Counted from the stretch's first letter, positions 37,424 through 47,135 are shown. The stretch: DNA of 64,000 nt from Pseudaminobacter soli (ex Li et al. 2025) (GCF_003012705.1 NZ_PXYL01000005.1:248001-312000), one strand, 5' to 3'. The notes: generated by a model not told the origin, from the letters alone. Program-made: numbers and translations.

Positions 37424-38995
37424 TCAGGCTTCCAGCCAGACGCGCGAGGCGATGTAGCCGTTCGACATGTCGTTGCCGACGTCGTGGATGTAGCCCTTGA
37501 GCCGCTTGCCTGCGGCGTTGAGGTAGTTGTTGAACACCGGGATGATCGAGCCGCCCTCGTCGCGCACCATGACCGCTGCCGCGTGATAGAGTTCCGCACG
37601 CTTGGCGTCGTCCGCTTCAGAACGGGCTTCCTTGATGATCTTGTCGAAATCCGGCCGGTTGAAGTTGGTCTCGTTGGCCGGCGAATCCGAAAGATGCTCG
37701 GTCGCGTACATCAGGTCCTGCGTCAGGCGGCTGCCGTAGTAGGACAGGCAGAATGGCGTCGCACGCCACACATTCGTCCAGTAGCCATCGGCCGGCTCGC
37801 GCTTGACGTCGACCTTGATGCCGGCCTTCTTGGCGCTTTCCTGGAACAGCAGGGCGGTGTCGACCGCGCCCGAGAAAATGCCATCCGCGGTGCGCAGGAC
37901 GACCGGACCGTCATGACCCGACTTCTTGAAGTGGAAGGCGGCCTTGTCCGGATCGTAGGCCCGCTGTTCGATGTCGGCCGGGAAGTAGGGATAGGTGGCG
38001 TTGATCGGGAAGTCGTTGCCGATCGTGCCATAGCCGCCAAGCGCGGTCTTCAGGATGGCTTCGCGGTCGACGGCGTATTTGAGGGCAAGGCGCAGGTCGG
38101 CATTGTCGAACGGCGCCTTATCCACCTGCATCGGCATGGTGAAGTGGCCGCGGCTCGGCGTGTCGAGGATCTGCAGGCCGGCCACGCGCTTGAGCAGCGG
38201 CACCGTCTTGGCGCCGATGCTGTTGACGAAATGGACCTTGCCGGCCGTGATCGCGGCAGTACGGGCGGTCGCATCGTTCATGACGATGATTTCGAAGCTG
38301 TCGACATGGCCGCGCTCGCGCCAGTCGTTCTTGTTCTTTTCGAACAGAGCCCGCACGCCCGGCTCGAAATTGACCAGCTTGTAGGGCCCGGTGCCAATGC
38401 CTTCGGACGGATTGTCGTAGCCGCCGTTCGGCTGGATCACGAGGTGATAGGCGGTGAAGATCAGCGGCAGGTCGACATTGCTTTCGGAGAGCTTGACGAC
38501 CAGCTCGTTGCCATGGCCTTCGATCGAGGCGATGGCCTTCAGGAAGCCGAGCGCGCCCGAACGCGACTTCTCATCGCTGTGCCGCTGCAGCGTTTTGACG
38601 ACGTCATCGACGGTCAGCTTCTTGCCGTTGTGGAATTCGACGTCGTTGCGGATCTTGAAGGTCCAGGTCTTGGCGTTGTCGGACGACTCCCAACTCTCGG
38701 CGATGGACGGCACCGGCTTGCCCGTCACCGGATCGCTCTCGACCAGATGGTCGCCAAAACTCCGCGCCAGGACGAAGGCGAAGGCGCTGATATAGCCGGC
38801 CGGGTCGAGCGTGTCGGTGGTCGAGCCGCCATCGAGCCCGAGCTTCAGGTGTCCGCCCGTCACCGGCGTGCCGCCCTGCTCGGTCTGCGCCCGCGCGGCG
38901 CTCAGTCCGACCAGAAGGATGCCTGCGCCGACCGTTCCCTTGAGGAATTCTCGCCGGTTTGCCGCGAGATCCATTCCAAACAGTGTCTTCCTCAT
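37424..38995 (-). CDS. ABC transporter binding protein, dipeptide/oligopeptide (DppA) type
   Basis: 523 residues. Twin-arginine signal NRREFLKGTVGAGILLVGLS (from residue 12), then the family 5 pattern GGHLKLGLDGGSTTDTLDPAGY (cut: DGGSTTDTLDPAGY) and FHNGKKLTVDDVV. Start 38995 follows GAGGGACG; the upstream start at 39091 lacks this. It captures peptides for the DppBC/DppDF-type system encoded upstream on the same strand and closes the operon before a terminator. Confidence 0.9.
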   Translation of the reverse strand: MRKTLFGMDLAANRREFLKGTVGAGILLVGLSAARAQTEQGGTPVTGGHLKLGLDGGSTTDTLDPAGYISAFAFVLARSFGDHLVESDPVTGKPVPSIAESWESSDNAKTWTFKIRNDVEFHNGKKLTVDDVVKTLQRHSDEKSRSGALGFLKAIASIEGHGNELVVKLSESNVDLPLIFTAYHLVIQPNGGYDNPSEGIGTGPYKLVNFEPGVRALFEKNKNDWRERGHVDSFEIIVMNDATARTAAITAGKVHFVNSIGAKTVPLLKRVAGLQILDTPSRGHFTMPMQVDKAPFDNADLRLALKYAVDREAILKTALGGYGTIGNDFPINATYPYFPADIEQRAYDPDKAAFHFKKSGHDGPVVLRTADGIFSGAVDTALLFQESAKKAGIKVDVKREPADGYWTNVWRATPFCLSYYGSRLTQDLMYATEHLSDSPANETNFNRPDFDKIIKEARSEADDAKRAELYHAAAVMVRDEGGSIIPVFNNYLNAAGKRLKGYIHDVGNDMSNGYIASRVWLEA

Positions 38996-39096
38996 CTGCT
39001 TTCGTCCCTCTTCAATCGCTGGCTCGTTCGAACCTGGCTGCACTTGCATTGACGTTGCGAGCGGCCGGGCCTGCCCCACGCCCGGCCGCATGGCGG

Positions 39097-40101
39097 CTAT
39101 TTCCAGACCTCTCTTGCGAGGCGCAGGAAATTGCCGCCGAGGACGCCACGCACGGTGTCGTCCTTGTGACCACGCCGGAGCAATATCTCCGTCATTTCGA
39201 GCAGTTGCGCCGGGCGGGCATAGACGCTCGGTCCGGCGCCATATCCCTCGCTCTTCGGCCAGAACTGCGGATTGGCCGCGAGGATCTCGTCGATGCCCGC
39301 AACTTCCACGGGAAAGGCATAGTCGAGGCCGATGCCGACATGCTCGGGGCCAGCAACGTCGAGCAGGTAGTCGACATGGTTGGCGAGCGTCTCGGAACTG
39401 GCATCTGCGTCGCCGAGGAAGAAGTTGATGCCGACGATCCCGACGACGCCGCCCGTCTTCGCGCAGACCCTAACCTGGTCGTCGGTGATGTTGCGGCCGT
39501 GACCGCACAGCGCCTTCGGATTGGAATGCGAGAAGATCACCGGCCGGTTCGAATATTCCATGACCTCCATGCTGGTGCGATGGCCGCAATGGGTCACGTC
39601 GACGAACATGCCGAGCCGGTTCATCTCATCGATCACCTGCCGGCCGAAGCTCGTCAGTCCCTGGTCATCGTCATGGCAACCGCCGCCGGCGAGGTTGTTG
39701 CGGTTATAGGCGAACAGGATCTGGCGCACGCCAAGCCGGTGATAGAATTCGACCATCTCGACGCGGCCATCGAGCGCGTTCATGCCCTCGATGTCGAAGG
39801 TGATGCCCAGCTTTCCGTCGGCTTTCGCCTGCAGCGCCTCGTCGGCACTCGTCACCATCGTGTAGTGATCCGGATGGGCGTTGATCCAGTGGCGGAAGGC
39901 GGCGATGGTCTTCACCGTGTCCTGCCACGACATGAGATCGAAGCCGACATCGATCGACAGATAGTCGACCCCGGCGTCGCGCCAGATCTGCAGGTTGTTC
40001 AAGTCTGCTATCGGATCGGGCATGAAGCCCGAGTGGGTGTCCCACACCAGGGCGTCGGCATAGAGGTTCCGCGCGCGTTCGCTGACGATTGTCTCGCTCA
40101 T
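39097..40101 (-). CDS. M19 (membrane/renal dipeptidase) family protein with one altered metal ligand
   Basis: 334 residues. Family landmarks: ITFDIEGMNAL (bridging Glu), VDVTHCGHRTSMEV (His), VIFSHSNPKAL (His) and the C-terminal GGNFLRLAREVW. The first metal motif reads DTHSGF where HxD is expected, so the Asp ligand is Gly. It may be a one-metal or altered-specificity member. M19 dipeptidases split dipeptides, often tolerating a C-terminal D-residue. RBS GGAGAG before 40101. It overlaps the ATPase gene end by 4 bases, so it is co-translated with the peptide importer. Confidence 0.85.
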   Translation of the reverse strand: MSETIVSERARNLYADALVWDTHSGFMPDPIADLNNLQIWRDAGVDYLSIDVGFDLMSWQDTVKTIAAFRHWINAHPDHYTMVTSADEALQAKADGKLGITFDIEGMNALDGRVEMVEFYHRLGVRQILFAYNRNNLAGGGCHDDDQGLTSFGRQVIDEMNRLGMFVDVTHCGHRTSMEVMEYSNRPVIFSHSNPKALCGHGRNITDDQVRVCAKTGGVVGIVGINFFLGDADASSETLANHVDYLLDVAGPEHVGIGLDYAFPVEVAGIDEILAANPQFWPKSEGYGAGPSVYARPAQLLEMTEILLRRGHKDDTVRGVLGGNFLRLAREVWK

Positions 40102-41753
40102 GATCTCTCCATCTCTATGGGCGCGGCAGACTGCCGCTGATTGCCGCGCCGTCCTTCCAGGACGCGCTCCAGCCAGCCGATCTCCATCTCCGGCACCGAC
40201 CGCAGCAGCAGATCGGTGTAGTCGTCGAAGGGAGGCGAGAGCACCGCGGTCTTCGCGCCCTGGCGCACCACGCGGCCGCGATGCATCACCGCAACGCGAT
40301 CGGCGATTGCGCGCACGATGGCGATGTCGTGCGTGATGAAGAGGTAGGAAACCGCCGTTTCCTCCTGCAGGCGCAGGAGAAGCTTCAATATGCCTTCCGC
40401 CACCAGCGGATCGAGTGCCGAGGTCGGCTCGTCGCACAGGATCAGCTCTGGCTTCGCCGCCAGCGCGCGGGCAATGGCGACGCGCTGCTTCTGCCCGCCG
40501 GAAAGCTCGGCGGGGTAGCGGTCGAGAAACTGCGGCCCCATCTCGATCTGCTCGAGCAGTTCCTTGACCCGACCGGTCTTTGCCTGGCCGCGCGTGCCGA
40601 AATAGAGCGTCAGCGGCCGGCCGATGATGTCGCGGATTTTCTGCCGCGGATTCATCGCCGTATCCGCCATCTGGTAGATCATCTGGATGCGGCGCAGCTG
40701 CTCACGCGAGCGATCCTTGCGCGCCGGCGGCAGCGGCGTGCCGTTGAAGGCGATCGTGCCCGTCCTTGGCGGCAGAAGACCGGTGATCACGCGCGCCAGC
40801 GTCGACTTGCCCGAACCGGACTCGCCGACCACCGCAAAAGTCTGGCCCTTGGGCAGGGACAGCGAGATATCCTGCAGGACATCCACGTCCGAATAGCCTG
40901 CCGTCAGCCCTTCGATGTTCAGCAACACGTCGCCGTCCGGCCGGGCGGCTTCGCGGCTTGTCTGGCGGATGCTGACCAGCGCCCGGGTATATTCCTCGCG
41001 TGGTGCTTCGATGATCTGCCGCGTCGGCCCGTACTCGACCATCTTGCCGTGGCGCAGCACCATGATGTCGTCGGAAATCTGGGCGACCACGGCGAGATCG
41101 TGGGTGATGTACAGCGCCGCGGTATTCGTCTCGGCGATCGCGTGCTTGATCGCAGCAAGGACCTCGATCTGCGTGGTCACGTCGAGTGCTGTCGTGGGCT
41201 CGTCGAAGACGATGAGCTCCGGGTTCGCGCATAGGGCCATCGCGGTCATGGCGCGCTGCAATTGGCCGCCGGAAACCTGATGCGGGTAGCGCTCGCCAAA
41301 ATTCTCAGGGTCGGGAAGTCCCAGCACGCCGAACAGATAGACCGCGCGCTTCCTAGCTTCTTCCCGCGTCATGATGCCATGGCGGAACGCGGCCTCGATG
41401 ACTTGCCGCCCGAGCTTGTGCGCGGGGTTGAATGCGGCGGCGGCCGATTGCGCCACATAGGCGACCCGCGCGCCACGCACCGAGCGAATGCCGCGCGTGT
41501 CGAGCTTGGAAATGTCCTCGCCGTCGAGCAACACCTGCCCGCCGGTCATGCACACGCCGCCCCGCCCGTAGGCCAGCGCGGTCAGGCCGATGGTGGATTT
41601 GCCGGCCCCGGATTCGCCGATCAGCCCGAGCACCTTACCCTTGCTGACGTCGAAGGAAACGTCGTCGACCAGCACCAGCCTGGACGACGAGCCATCCGGC
41701 TGGTGCGCGGTGACTTCGACGCGGAGGTTCCTGACCGAGAGCATCTCAGGCAT
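40098..41753 (-). CDS. Fused dual ATP-binding protein of a dipeptide ABC transporter (DppD-DppF type)
   Basis: 551 residues with two full nucleotide-binding domains. The first has Walker A GESGAGKST near 50, signature VSGGQLQRA, Walker B LIVFDEPT; the second (from about 275) has GESGSGKST, LSGGQKQRV and LILCDEPTSALD. Such fusions replace the separate DppD and DppF. It energises the permease pair encoded upstream; starts overlap the preceding gene by 8 bases. Confidence 0.92.
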   Translation of the reverse strand: MPEMLSVRNLRVEVTAHQPDGSSSRLVLVDDVSFDVSKGKVLGLIGESGAGKSTIGLTALAYGRGGVCMTGGQVLLDGEDISKLDTRGIRSVRGARVAYVAQSAAAAFNPAHKLGRQVIEAAFRHGIMTREEARKRAVYLFGVLGLPDPENFGERYPHQVSGGQLQRAMTAMALCANPELIVFDEPTTALDVTTQIEVLAAIKHAIAETNTAALYITHDLAVVAQISDDIMVLRHGKMVEYGPTRQIIEAPREEYTRALVSIRQTSREAARPDGDVLLNIEGLTAGYSDVDVLQDISLSLPKGQTFAVVGESGSGKSTLARVITGLLPPRTGTIAFNGTPLPPARKDRSREQLRRIQMIYQMADTAMNPRQKIRDIIGRPLTLYFGTRGQAKTGRVKELLEQIEMGPQFLDRYPAELSGGQKQRVAIARALAAKPELILCDEPTSALDPLVAEGILKLLLRLQEETAVSYLFITHDIAIVRAIADRVAVMHRGRVVRQGAKTAVLSPPFDDYTDLLLRSVPEMEIGWLERVLEGRRGNQRQSAAPIEMERS

Positions 41754-42573
41754 CGCCGCGCGCCCCTTTCAGGCTGGCGGTGGCGTTGATCAGCCAGTCG
41801 ACCACCAGGTTCACGCAGATGACGAGGAACGCGATCGCCGCTCCCGGCGCGAGCGCTGCCGAGACGCCGAAGATGATGCCTTCCTTGTTGTCCTTCACCA
41901 TGCCGCCCCAGTCGGCGACGGGTGGCTGGATGCCGAGGCCTAGGAACGAAAGCGTCGACAGAAACAGGATCGAGAAGGCAAAGCGCAGGCCGAATTCGCC
42001 CAGCAAAGGGGCCAGCGTGTTGGGCAGGATCTCGCGAAAAATGATCCAGAGCTTGCCTTCACCGCGCAGCCAGGCCGCCTCGACATAGTCCATGACGCTG
42101 ACGTCGAGCGCGACGGCACGGCCGATGCGGTAGACGCGGGTCGAGTCGATGGCCGCCATGACGACGATCAGGATCCCGATGTTCTGCGGCAGCACGGCGA
42201 GCACGATCAGCGCCAGGATCAGCGCCGGGATCGACATCAGGAGATCGTTCAGTCGCGACAGGACCTGATCGACGATGCCGCCGGACACGACGGCGGTGAA
42301 ACTCAGGGTCATGCCGATCGAGAACGACAGCAGGGTCGCCGCCAGTGCCACGAAAAGCGTGGCACGCGCGCCGTAGATCAGTCGGGAAAGCAGGTCGCGG
42401 CCGAGATTGTCGGTGCCAAGGATGAAGTCGCCACCCATGGGCGCCCAGACCTCGCCGACCACTGCGCTCTCGCTATACGGCGCGATCAGCGGCGCGAAGA
42501 TGGCGCACAGGGCCACCAGCATGATGCCGGCGAGACCGATCCGCGCGCTGATGGGCATCGATCTCAGTCTCAT
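41746..42573 (-). CDS. Dipeptide ABC transporter permease, DppC type
   Basis: 275 residues, about five to six helices; N-terminal MLVALCAIFAPLIAPYSE typical of DppC, and PMGGDFILGTDNLGRDLLSRLIYGAR (cut: LGTDNLGRDLLSRLIYGAR), a signature of this group. Coupling loop YVEAAWLRGEGKLWIIFREILPN. Overlaps both neighbours by 4-8 bases. Confidence 0.92.
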   Translation of the reverse strand: MRLRSMPISARIGLAGIMLVALCAIFAPLIAPYSESAVVGEVWAPMGGDFILGTDNLGRDLLSRLIYGARATLFVALAATLLSFSIGMTLSFTAVVSGGIVDQVLSRLNDLLMSIPALILALIVLAVLPQNIGILIVVMAAIDSTRVYRIGRAVALDVSVMDYVEAAWLRGEGKLWIIFREILPNTLAPLLGEFGLRFAFSILFLSTLSFLGLGIQPPVADWGGMVKDNKEGIIFGVSAALAPGAAIAFLVICVNLVVDWLINATASLKGARGDA

Positions 42574-43628
42574 CGCGGATGCCTCAGGCGCGGATTGGCC
42601 AGGATCGACACGATGTCGGCGACCATGTTCAGGACGATGTAGATGGCGGCAAACAGCAGGCCGCAGCCCTGCACCACCGGCATGTCGCGCACCGTCACGG
42701 CGTCCACCATGTATTGGCCGATGCCCGGATAGACGAAGACCACTTCCACGACGACAACGCCGACGACCAGCGCCGCAAGATTGAGCGCAATGACGGTCAC
42801 GACCGGCGCGACCGCATTCGGCGCCGCATGCTCGGCAATGATGCGCAGCGCCGAAAGGCCCTTGAGTTCGGCTGTCTCGACATAGGCAGACGACATGACG
42901 TTCAGGATGGCCGAGCGCGTCATGCGCATCATATGGGCGAGCACGACGGTCACCAGCGTGGCCACGGGCAGGACAATGGCCGAAAGCCGTTCGCCCAGGC
43001 TCATGCCGTCATAGACGGTCGCCGGAAATTCGCTGATGCCGAGTTGGACGGTGAAGAACTGGATCAGCAGATAGCCGATGAAGAATTCCGGCAGGGAAAT
43101 CGCCGCAAGTGACAGGATGCTGATGACCTTGTCGGGGATGCGGTTGCGGTACAGAACCGCGATCATGCCGAGGCCGATGGCGAGCGGGATCGAGATCAGC
43201 GCTGAGACCCCCGCCAGCAGCAGCGAATCGCTGAGCCGCTTCCATATCTGCTCGCCGACCGAATTGTGGTTCGACCACGAGGTGCCGAAATCGCCCTGCA
43301 GGATGCCGCCCAGCCAGCTCAAATAGCGTTCGGTCATCGGCCGGTCGAGGCCGAGTTCCTCCCGTATGTTTGCCACGGCCTGCGGCGTGGCCTCCTGCCC
43401 GAGATAAGTGGTGGCGAAATCGCCCGGCAACGCCTCGACGCCGCCGAAGATCAGCATCGAGGCCGCAAACAGCAGTGCAATGCCGAGAGCCATGCGGCGT
43501 GCGATCAGATAGCCAAGTGAGTTCTTCGACCGGGCAGCTCGGCCGGCGGCCGGCGCTGGTGCTCCCCGCCGCGCAGCCGACATCTGGTTTCCGGGCTGGC
43601 CGGAAACTGTCTCTTCCTGGGCCGACAT
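42570..43628 (-). CDS. Dipeptide ABC transporter permease, DppB type
   Basis: 352 residues with an N-terminal extension of about 35 polar residues, then six helices. SWLGGILQGDFGTSW and the coupling loop YVETAELKGLSALRIIAEHA are typical. The extension (rich in Ala, Arg, Gln) is longer than usual for DppB. The ATG at 43628 has only a distant GAGGGG; an internal Met after the extension (MALGIALLFAAS) is a possible real start. Confidence 0.9.
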   Translation of the reverse strand: MSAQEETVSGQPGNQMSAARRGAPAPAAGRAARSKNSLGYLIARRMALGIALLFAASMLIFGGVEALPGDFATTYLGQEATPQAVANIREELGLDRPMTERYLSWLGGILQGDFGTSWSNHNSVGEQIWKRLSDSLLLAGVSALISIPLAIGLGMIAVLYRNRIPDKVISILSLAAISLPEFFIGYLLIQFFTVQLGISEFPATVYDGMSLGERLSAIVLPVATLVTVVLAHMMRMTRSAILNVMSSAYVETAELKGLSALRIIAEHAAPNAVAPVVTVIALNLAALVVGVVVVEVVFVYPGIGQYMVDAVTVRDMPVVQGCGLLFAAIYIVLNMVADIVSILANPRLRHPR

Positions 43629-43673
43629 CAGACGCTCACGCCCCTCTCAAGATCGACGCTCATGGCCGCGAGG

Positions 43674-44948
43674 CTATGCCTGCCGCGGAGATGCGAACAC
43701 GCTCCCCGACGGATCGCCGGTCCAGGCGGGGATAGCAGCTTCGATGTCCGCCTCCGTGGGATAGGCGTCGCGTTCGAACCGCTCGAGGCGGAAACGGGTC
43801 GGGTCGACGAAGGGAGACTGGCCGAGCATGAATTCAGCCGCGAGCTTGCCGAGGCCGGGGCCGTGGCTGACGCCGCTCTCGTTGTCGCCGCCGGCCACCA
43901 CGACATTCGTCGTGCCCGGCACATGGCCGATCAGCAAACCGCGGTCGGGCGTGTAGCAGGGCACGCCCTGTGCCCAGCTTGCCAACTTCGAGCCGCGAAG
44001 CGGCGGGAACACTTCCTGCAGCCGGGCAAGATCGCCGTCATTCATCGCCTGCATGAGGTCGGCCTTGTGCGGCTGGCCTGGCTCGATCCAGTCGTCGCCG
44101 AGCGTGTGGTACGAATGATAGTGGCCGCCCGTGCCCCACATGATTGCGCCGAAGGTTTCGCGCAGCCATAGGCGCAGCTCGCGGCACTGGACGGTCGGGA
44201 TCGTCGAGGGAAGGCCGCGTCCGTCGGTCACGACGCGGGTTGCCAAGACCCGCAGCAAAGGCAGATGCCAGCCGAGATCCCGCAGCAATTCGTTACTCCA
44301 GGCACCGGCGGCGATGACGACGCCATCGGCCTCGATCTCGCCCTTGTCCGTTTCGATCTTCACCTGGCTGCCGAGATCCTGGATACCGGTGACCTTGGTT
44401 CCATTGCGGAAGACACCGCCGAGCTTGACGATCTCCTTCACCAGCACTCCGGTCGCCATCTTGGTGTCGAGCTGGATGCCAAGCGGATTGTATGCGCCGG
44501 AGTGCACCTGCGTCGGGTCGATCAGGCCCTGCATCTTTTCGCCGATCTGCGCGGCATTGAGGTCCTGCATCTCGGCCGGCGCGTAGGGCGATTCCAGAAC
44601 AGGCCGCACGAATGTCTCGCGGCCCTGTTCGGTCAGCGCCATGATGAGTGTGCCGTTGGGGCGATAGCCGATCTCTTCCCCGAGCCCCGCAAGCTCCTTG
44701 TAGAAATCGAGCCCGTATTGCTGAAGCACCCGCCCCTCTTCGCCGAGCGGAATCATGCCGGCCGACCAGTGCGACACGAATCCTGCGCCAGCACCGGTGG
44801 TGGCAGTGCCCGGGTCGCGCGCCTCGACGATCGTCACCTGGCCCGCACCCGACTTCAGAAGGTGAAGCGCGGTGCAGCAGCCGATGATGCCGCCGCCGAT
44901 GACGACGACCCGCTTGCTGGCTTCGCCAGGCTTTGCCGTGGAATTCAT
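43674..44948 (-). CDS. FAD-dependent amino-acid oxidoreductase (DadA/glycine-oxidase-like DAO fold)
   Basis: 424 residues. N-terminal FAD loop VVVIGGGIIGCCTALHL (residues 13-29) and TTGAGAGFVSHW region; C-terminal GHVPGTTNVVVAGGDNESGVSHGPG with the DAO-fold HG-PG motif. Oxidises an N-substituted or D-amino acid to the keto acid or aldehyde; D-amino acid, sarcosine-like or (hydroxy)proline substrates are all possible. RBS GGAGGAACG. It lies between the S9 peptidase and the peptide importer, so its substrate is probably a product of imported peptide. Confidence 0.85.
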   Translation of the reverse strand: MNSTAKPGEASKRVVVIGGGIIGCCTALHLLKSGAGQVTIVEARDPGTATTGAGAGFVSHWSAGMIPLGEEGRVLQQYGLDFYKELAGLGEEIGYRPNGTLIMALTEQGRETFVRPVLESPYAPAEMQDLNAAQIGEKMQGLIDPTQVHSGAYNPLGIQLDTKMATGVLVKEIVKLGGVFRNGTKVTGIQDLGSQVKIETDKGEIEADGVVIAAGAWSNELLRDLGWHLPLLRVLATRVVTDGRGLPSTIPTVQCRELRLWLRETFGAIMWGTGGHYHSYHTLGDDWIEPGQPHKADLMQAMNDGDLARLQEVFPPLRGSKLASWAQGVPCYTPDRGLLIGHVPGTTNVVVAGGDNESGVSHGPGLGKLAAEFMLGQSPFVDPTRFRLERFERDAYPTEADIEAAIPAWTGDPSGSVFASPRQA

Positions 44949-44975
44949 TGTCGTTCCTCCTTGTCGCCGCCTAGC

Positions 44976-46943
44976 CTACTCGGCCGGCTGCACATACTTT
45001 CCGAGCCACCAGAGAATGCGGGCGGCGCTGTCGAGATATTCCGGGTAGCTGCGAACGCTGTGCCCGGCCTTGGGATAGATGACGAGCGAACTCGGCGCGC
45101 CGGAGCGCACGGCAGCGAAATGGCATTCCTCGGCCTGGCCGACAGGCGTACTCCTGTCGATCCCGCCCGCCATGACGAGCGTCGGCACCTTGGTCTTCTG
45201 CATGTAGAAGGCAGGGCTGCGCGTGAAATAGGCGCCACCCTCCGCCCAGGGCGATGCATCCAGCATGATTTCGTCGAACTCGGGTATCTGGGTGGTTCGG
45301 TGCTGGCTGTACCAGTTGCCGACCGGCGAGATCGGAATGGCGGCGGCAAACCTGTCGGTCTGCGACGGCAGCCAGGCCGACATGAAGCCGCCGTAGCTGG
45401 TGCCCGTAGCCGCAACCCGCCTGGCGTCGACCCAGCCCTTGGCGATCAGTGCGTCGACGCCGGCGATGATGTCGAACGTGTCAGCGCCGCCCATGTCACC
45501 CTTCACGGCCCGGGCGAAGGCGTCGCCGCGGCCAGTGCTGCCGCGCGGATTGGGGAAGAAGATCGTCCAGCCACGGCTGGCCAGGATCGGGGCCGAGCGT
45601 TTCCGCGCCATCCAGCTGTTGCGGTGCGCCGAGATCGGCCCGCCATGTACGTCGACCAGCAGCGGCGTTGGACCGGCCGCATTTTTCGGCCGCACGACCC
45701 AACCCTGGACTTCCAGCCCATCCGGCGCGGTCCAGGCAAACGGCTCCATCGCACCACAGCGCAACATCGCCTCCTGCGCGGCAGGTGCGGCAAGGGATGC
45801 GACTTCGCGCACAGTGCCGGAGGCCGCCTCGGCCAGGAACGGAGCACGCGCATAGGATTCGCCAACGAACAGGCAGCCGCTATCGCCTATTGGATAGGAG
45901 ACGGGCACCCACTCTCCATTGGTGAGATCGCTGGAAGACCAGCTTTCCGTTGCGCCGGAGTGCTCCAGATCGTAGTCGCCGGCGACCGTTTCGTGGCCAC
46001 GCTCACCGGTGAAGTGGATCACCATCGGCGAGCGCCATTCCACGGAGGTGATATCGATCCCTGGCGTATCGAGCGTTTCGATGGCGCCCGTTTTCGGATT
46101 GAAGATGGAAAGAAAACCAGCAACCAGTCCGCGGTCGCTGCAGATTGCCTGAACGAAGGCGACATACGCGCCATCAGGCGAACCCCTGACCGAGCCGAGC
46201 TGGTCCGCCGGCTGAAAGACCTTCATCACGGTGCCAGAAACCGCATCAATCAGCGACAGATAGGCCTTGTACCAAGCACCCTCGCTGTGATGGTCGCTGG
46301 CGATCGCGGCGATCGAACCGTTGCCGCACCAGCTCGCCTCCCAGACGTTGAGCGGCTGCTGGGTCAGGCGCTGCGGCAGCCCCTCCCCGTCCCAGGTCCA
46401 GATGGTGCGCCAAAGATCGCTGCCCTCATCCGACCGAATTTCCGGAAGCCAGGCAGGTCCGCCCGAACCGGATTTCTGGGTATAGCCGCCATGGATGCCG
46501 GCAAGGTCGGCGCCCGTGCCGGCAACCACCAGCAGCAGCTTGGTGCCATCCGGCGCCCAGTCGATCTGTTCGATACGGCCGGGCACTGGCTGCGTGGCAA
46601 CGAGGCGTCCGTCGGACCAGGTCTCGATCCGGTCCACGCCGGCCTCGTCACCTGCGCTCGCCACTGCAAGGGTCTGGCCATCGGGGGAAAGCCGGATCTG
46701 GCGCGTCTCCTGGTCGTTCAGGCGCTGGATCGGACCGCCTTCGCGCAAAACGCGATAGAGCCGGCTCGACACCCCCTCCTCGAAGGCCCCTTCAAAGCTC
46801 AGGCCGAGGAAATGAAGGTAGGCAGCATTCTCGTGGCCGCACAGCATGCGGGCGCCATAGACGTGCCCGCCCGGCGCCAGCAGCGCCGAATAAAAGGCAC
46901 GCGTATCAACGAAATCGGGCGAGGCGCGGAAATCGCGGTCCAT
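44976..46943 (-). CDS. S9-family (prolyl-oligopeptidase/acylaminoacyl) serine peptidase
   Basis: 655 residues: beta-propeller (about 50-380) then alpha/beta hydrolase. Nucleophile Ser in GTSYGGFMSAW near residue 510, Asp in MAGGIDRSTPVG and His in PKAGHSVRSYPEY complete the triad. No signal peptide, so it acts on short peptides inside the cell. ATG 46943 follows GTGGGGGAG; a GTG 12 bases earlier is an alternative. First large gene of the peptide-use operon that runs down to 37424. Confidence 0.9.
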   Translation of the reverse strand: MDRDFRASPDFVDTRAFYSALLAPGGHVYGARMLCGHENAAYLHFLGLSFEGAFEEGVSSRLYRVLREGGPIQRLNDQETRQIRLSPDGQTLAVASAGDEAGVDRIETWSDGRLVATQPVPGRIEQIDWAPDGTKLLLVVAGTGADLAGIHGGYTQKSGSGGPAWLPEIRSDEGSDLWRTIWTWDGEGLPQRLTQQPLNVWEASWCGNGSIAAIASDHHSEGAWYKAYLSLIDAVSGTVMKVFQPADQLGSVRGSPDGAYVAFVQAICSDRGLVAGFLSIFNPKTGAIETLDTPGIDITSVEWRSPMVIHFTGERGHETVAGDYDLEHSGATESWSSSDLTNGEWVPVSYPIGDSGCLFVGESYARAPFLAEAASGTVREVASLAAPAAQEAMLRCGAMEPFAWTAPDGLEVQGWVVRPKNAAGPTPLLVDVHGGPISAHRNSWMARKRSAPILASRGWTIFFPNPRGSTGRGDAFARAVKGDMGGADTFDIIAGVDALIAKGWVDARRVAATGTSYGGFMSAWLPSQTDRFAAAIPISPVGNWYSQHRTTQIPEFDEIMLDASPWAEGGAYFTRSPAFYMQKTKVPTLVMAGGIDRSTPVGQAEECHFAAVRSGAPSSLVIYPKAGHSVRSYPEYLDSAARILWWLGKYVQPAE

Positions 46944-46954
46944 GAACTCCCCCA

Positions 46955-47074
46955 CTACCGGGCGACGCGAGGATTGAGGGAGAGAGAGGAGAAAAGCTCC
47001 GCAGCCGACCGGACCATCGGCATTTGCAGCACGGCAAGGCGCTTGCCGTCATCGGCCACCAAAACAGGCATCAT
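46955..47074 (-). CDS. Possible 39-residue small protein or leader of the peptide operon
   Basis: An ATG at 47074 with the very good Shine-Dalgarno GAGGGGAC opens a 39-codon frame (MMPVLVADDGKRLAVLQ...) stopping at 46955, 11 bases before the S9 peptidase start. Size and place suit a leader peptide or small protein; no family is recognised. It could also be a decayed remnant of an upstream gene. Weak support. Confidence 0.35.
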   Translation of the reverse strand: MMPVLVADDGKRLAVLQMPMVRSAAELFSSLSLNPRVAR

Positions 47075-47135
47075 GTCCCCTCACTCGAATGCCGCTGGTA
47101 ATTTTTGGAAACAAAATACAATCAAAACGCGATCT

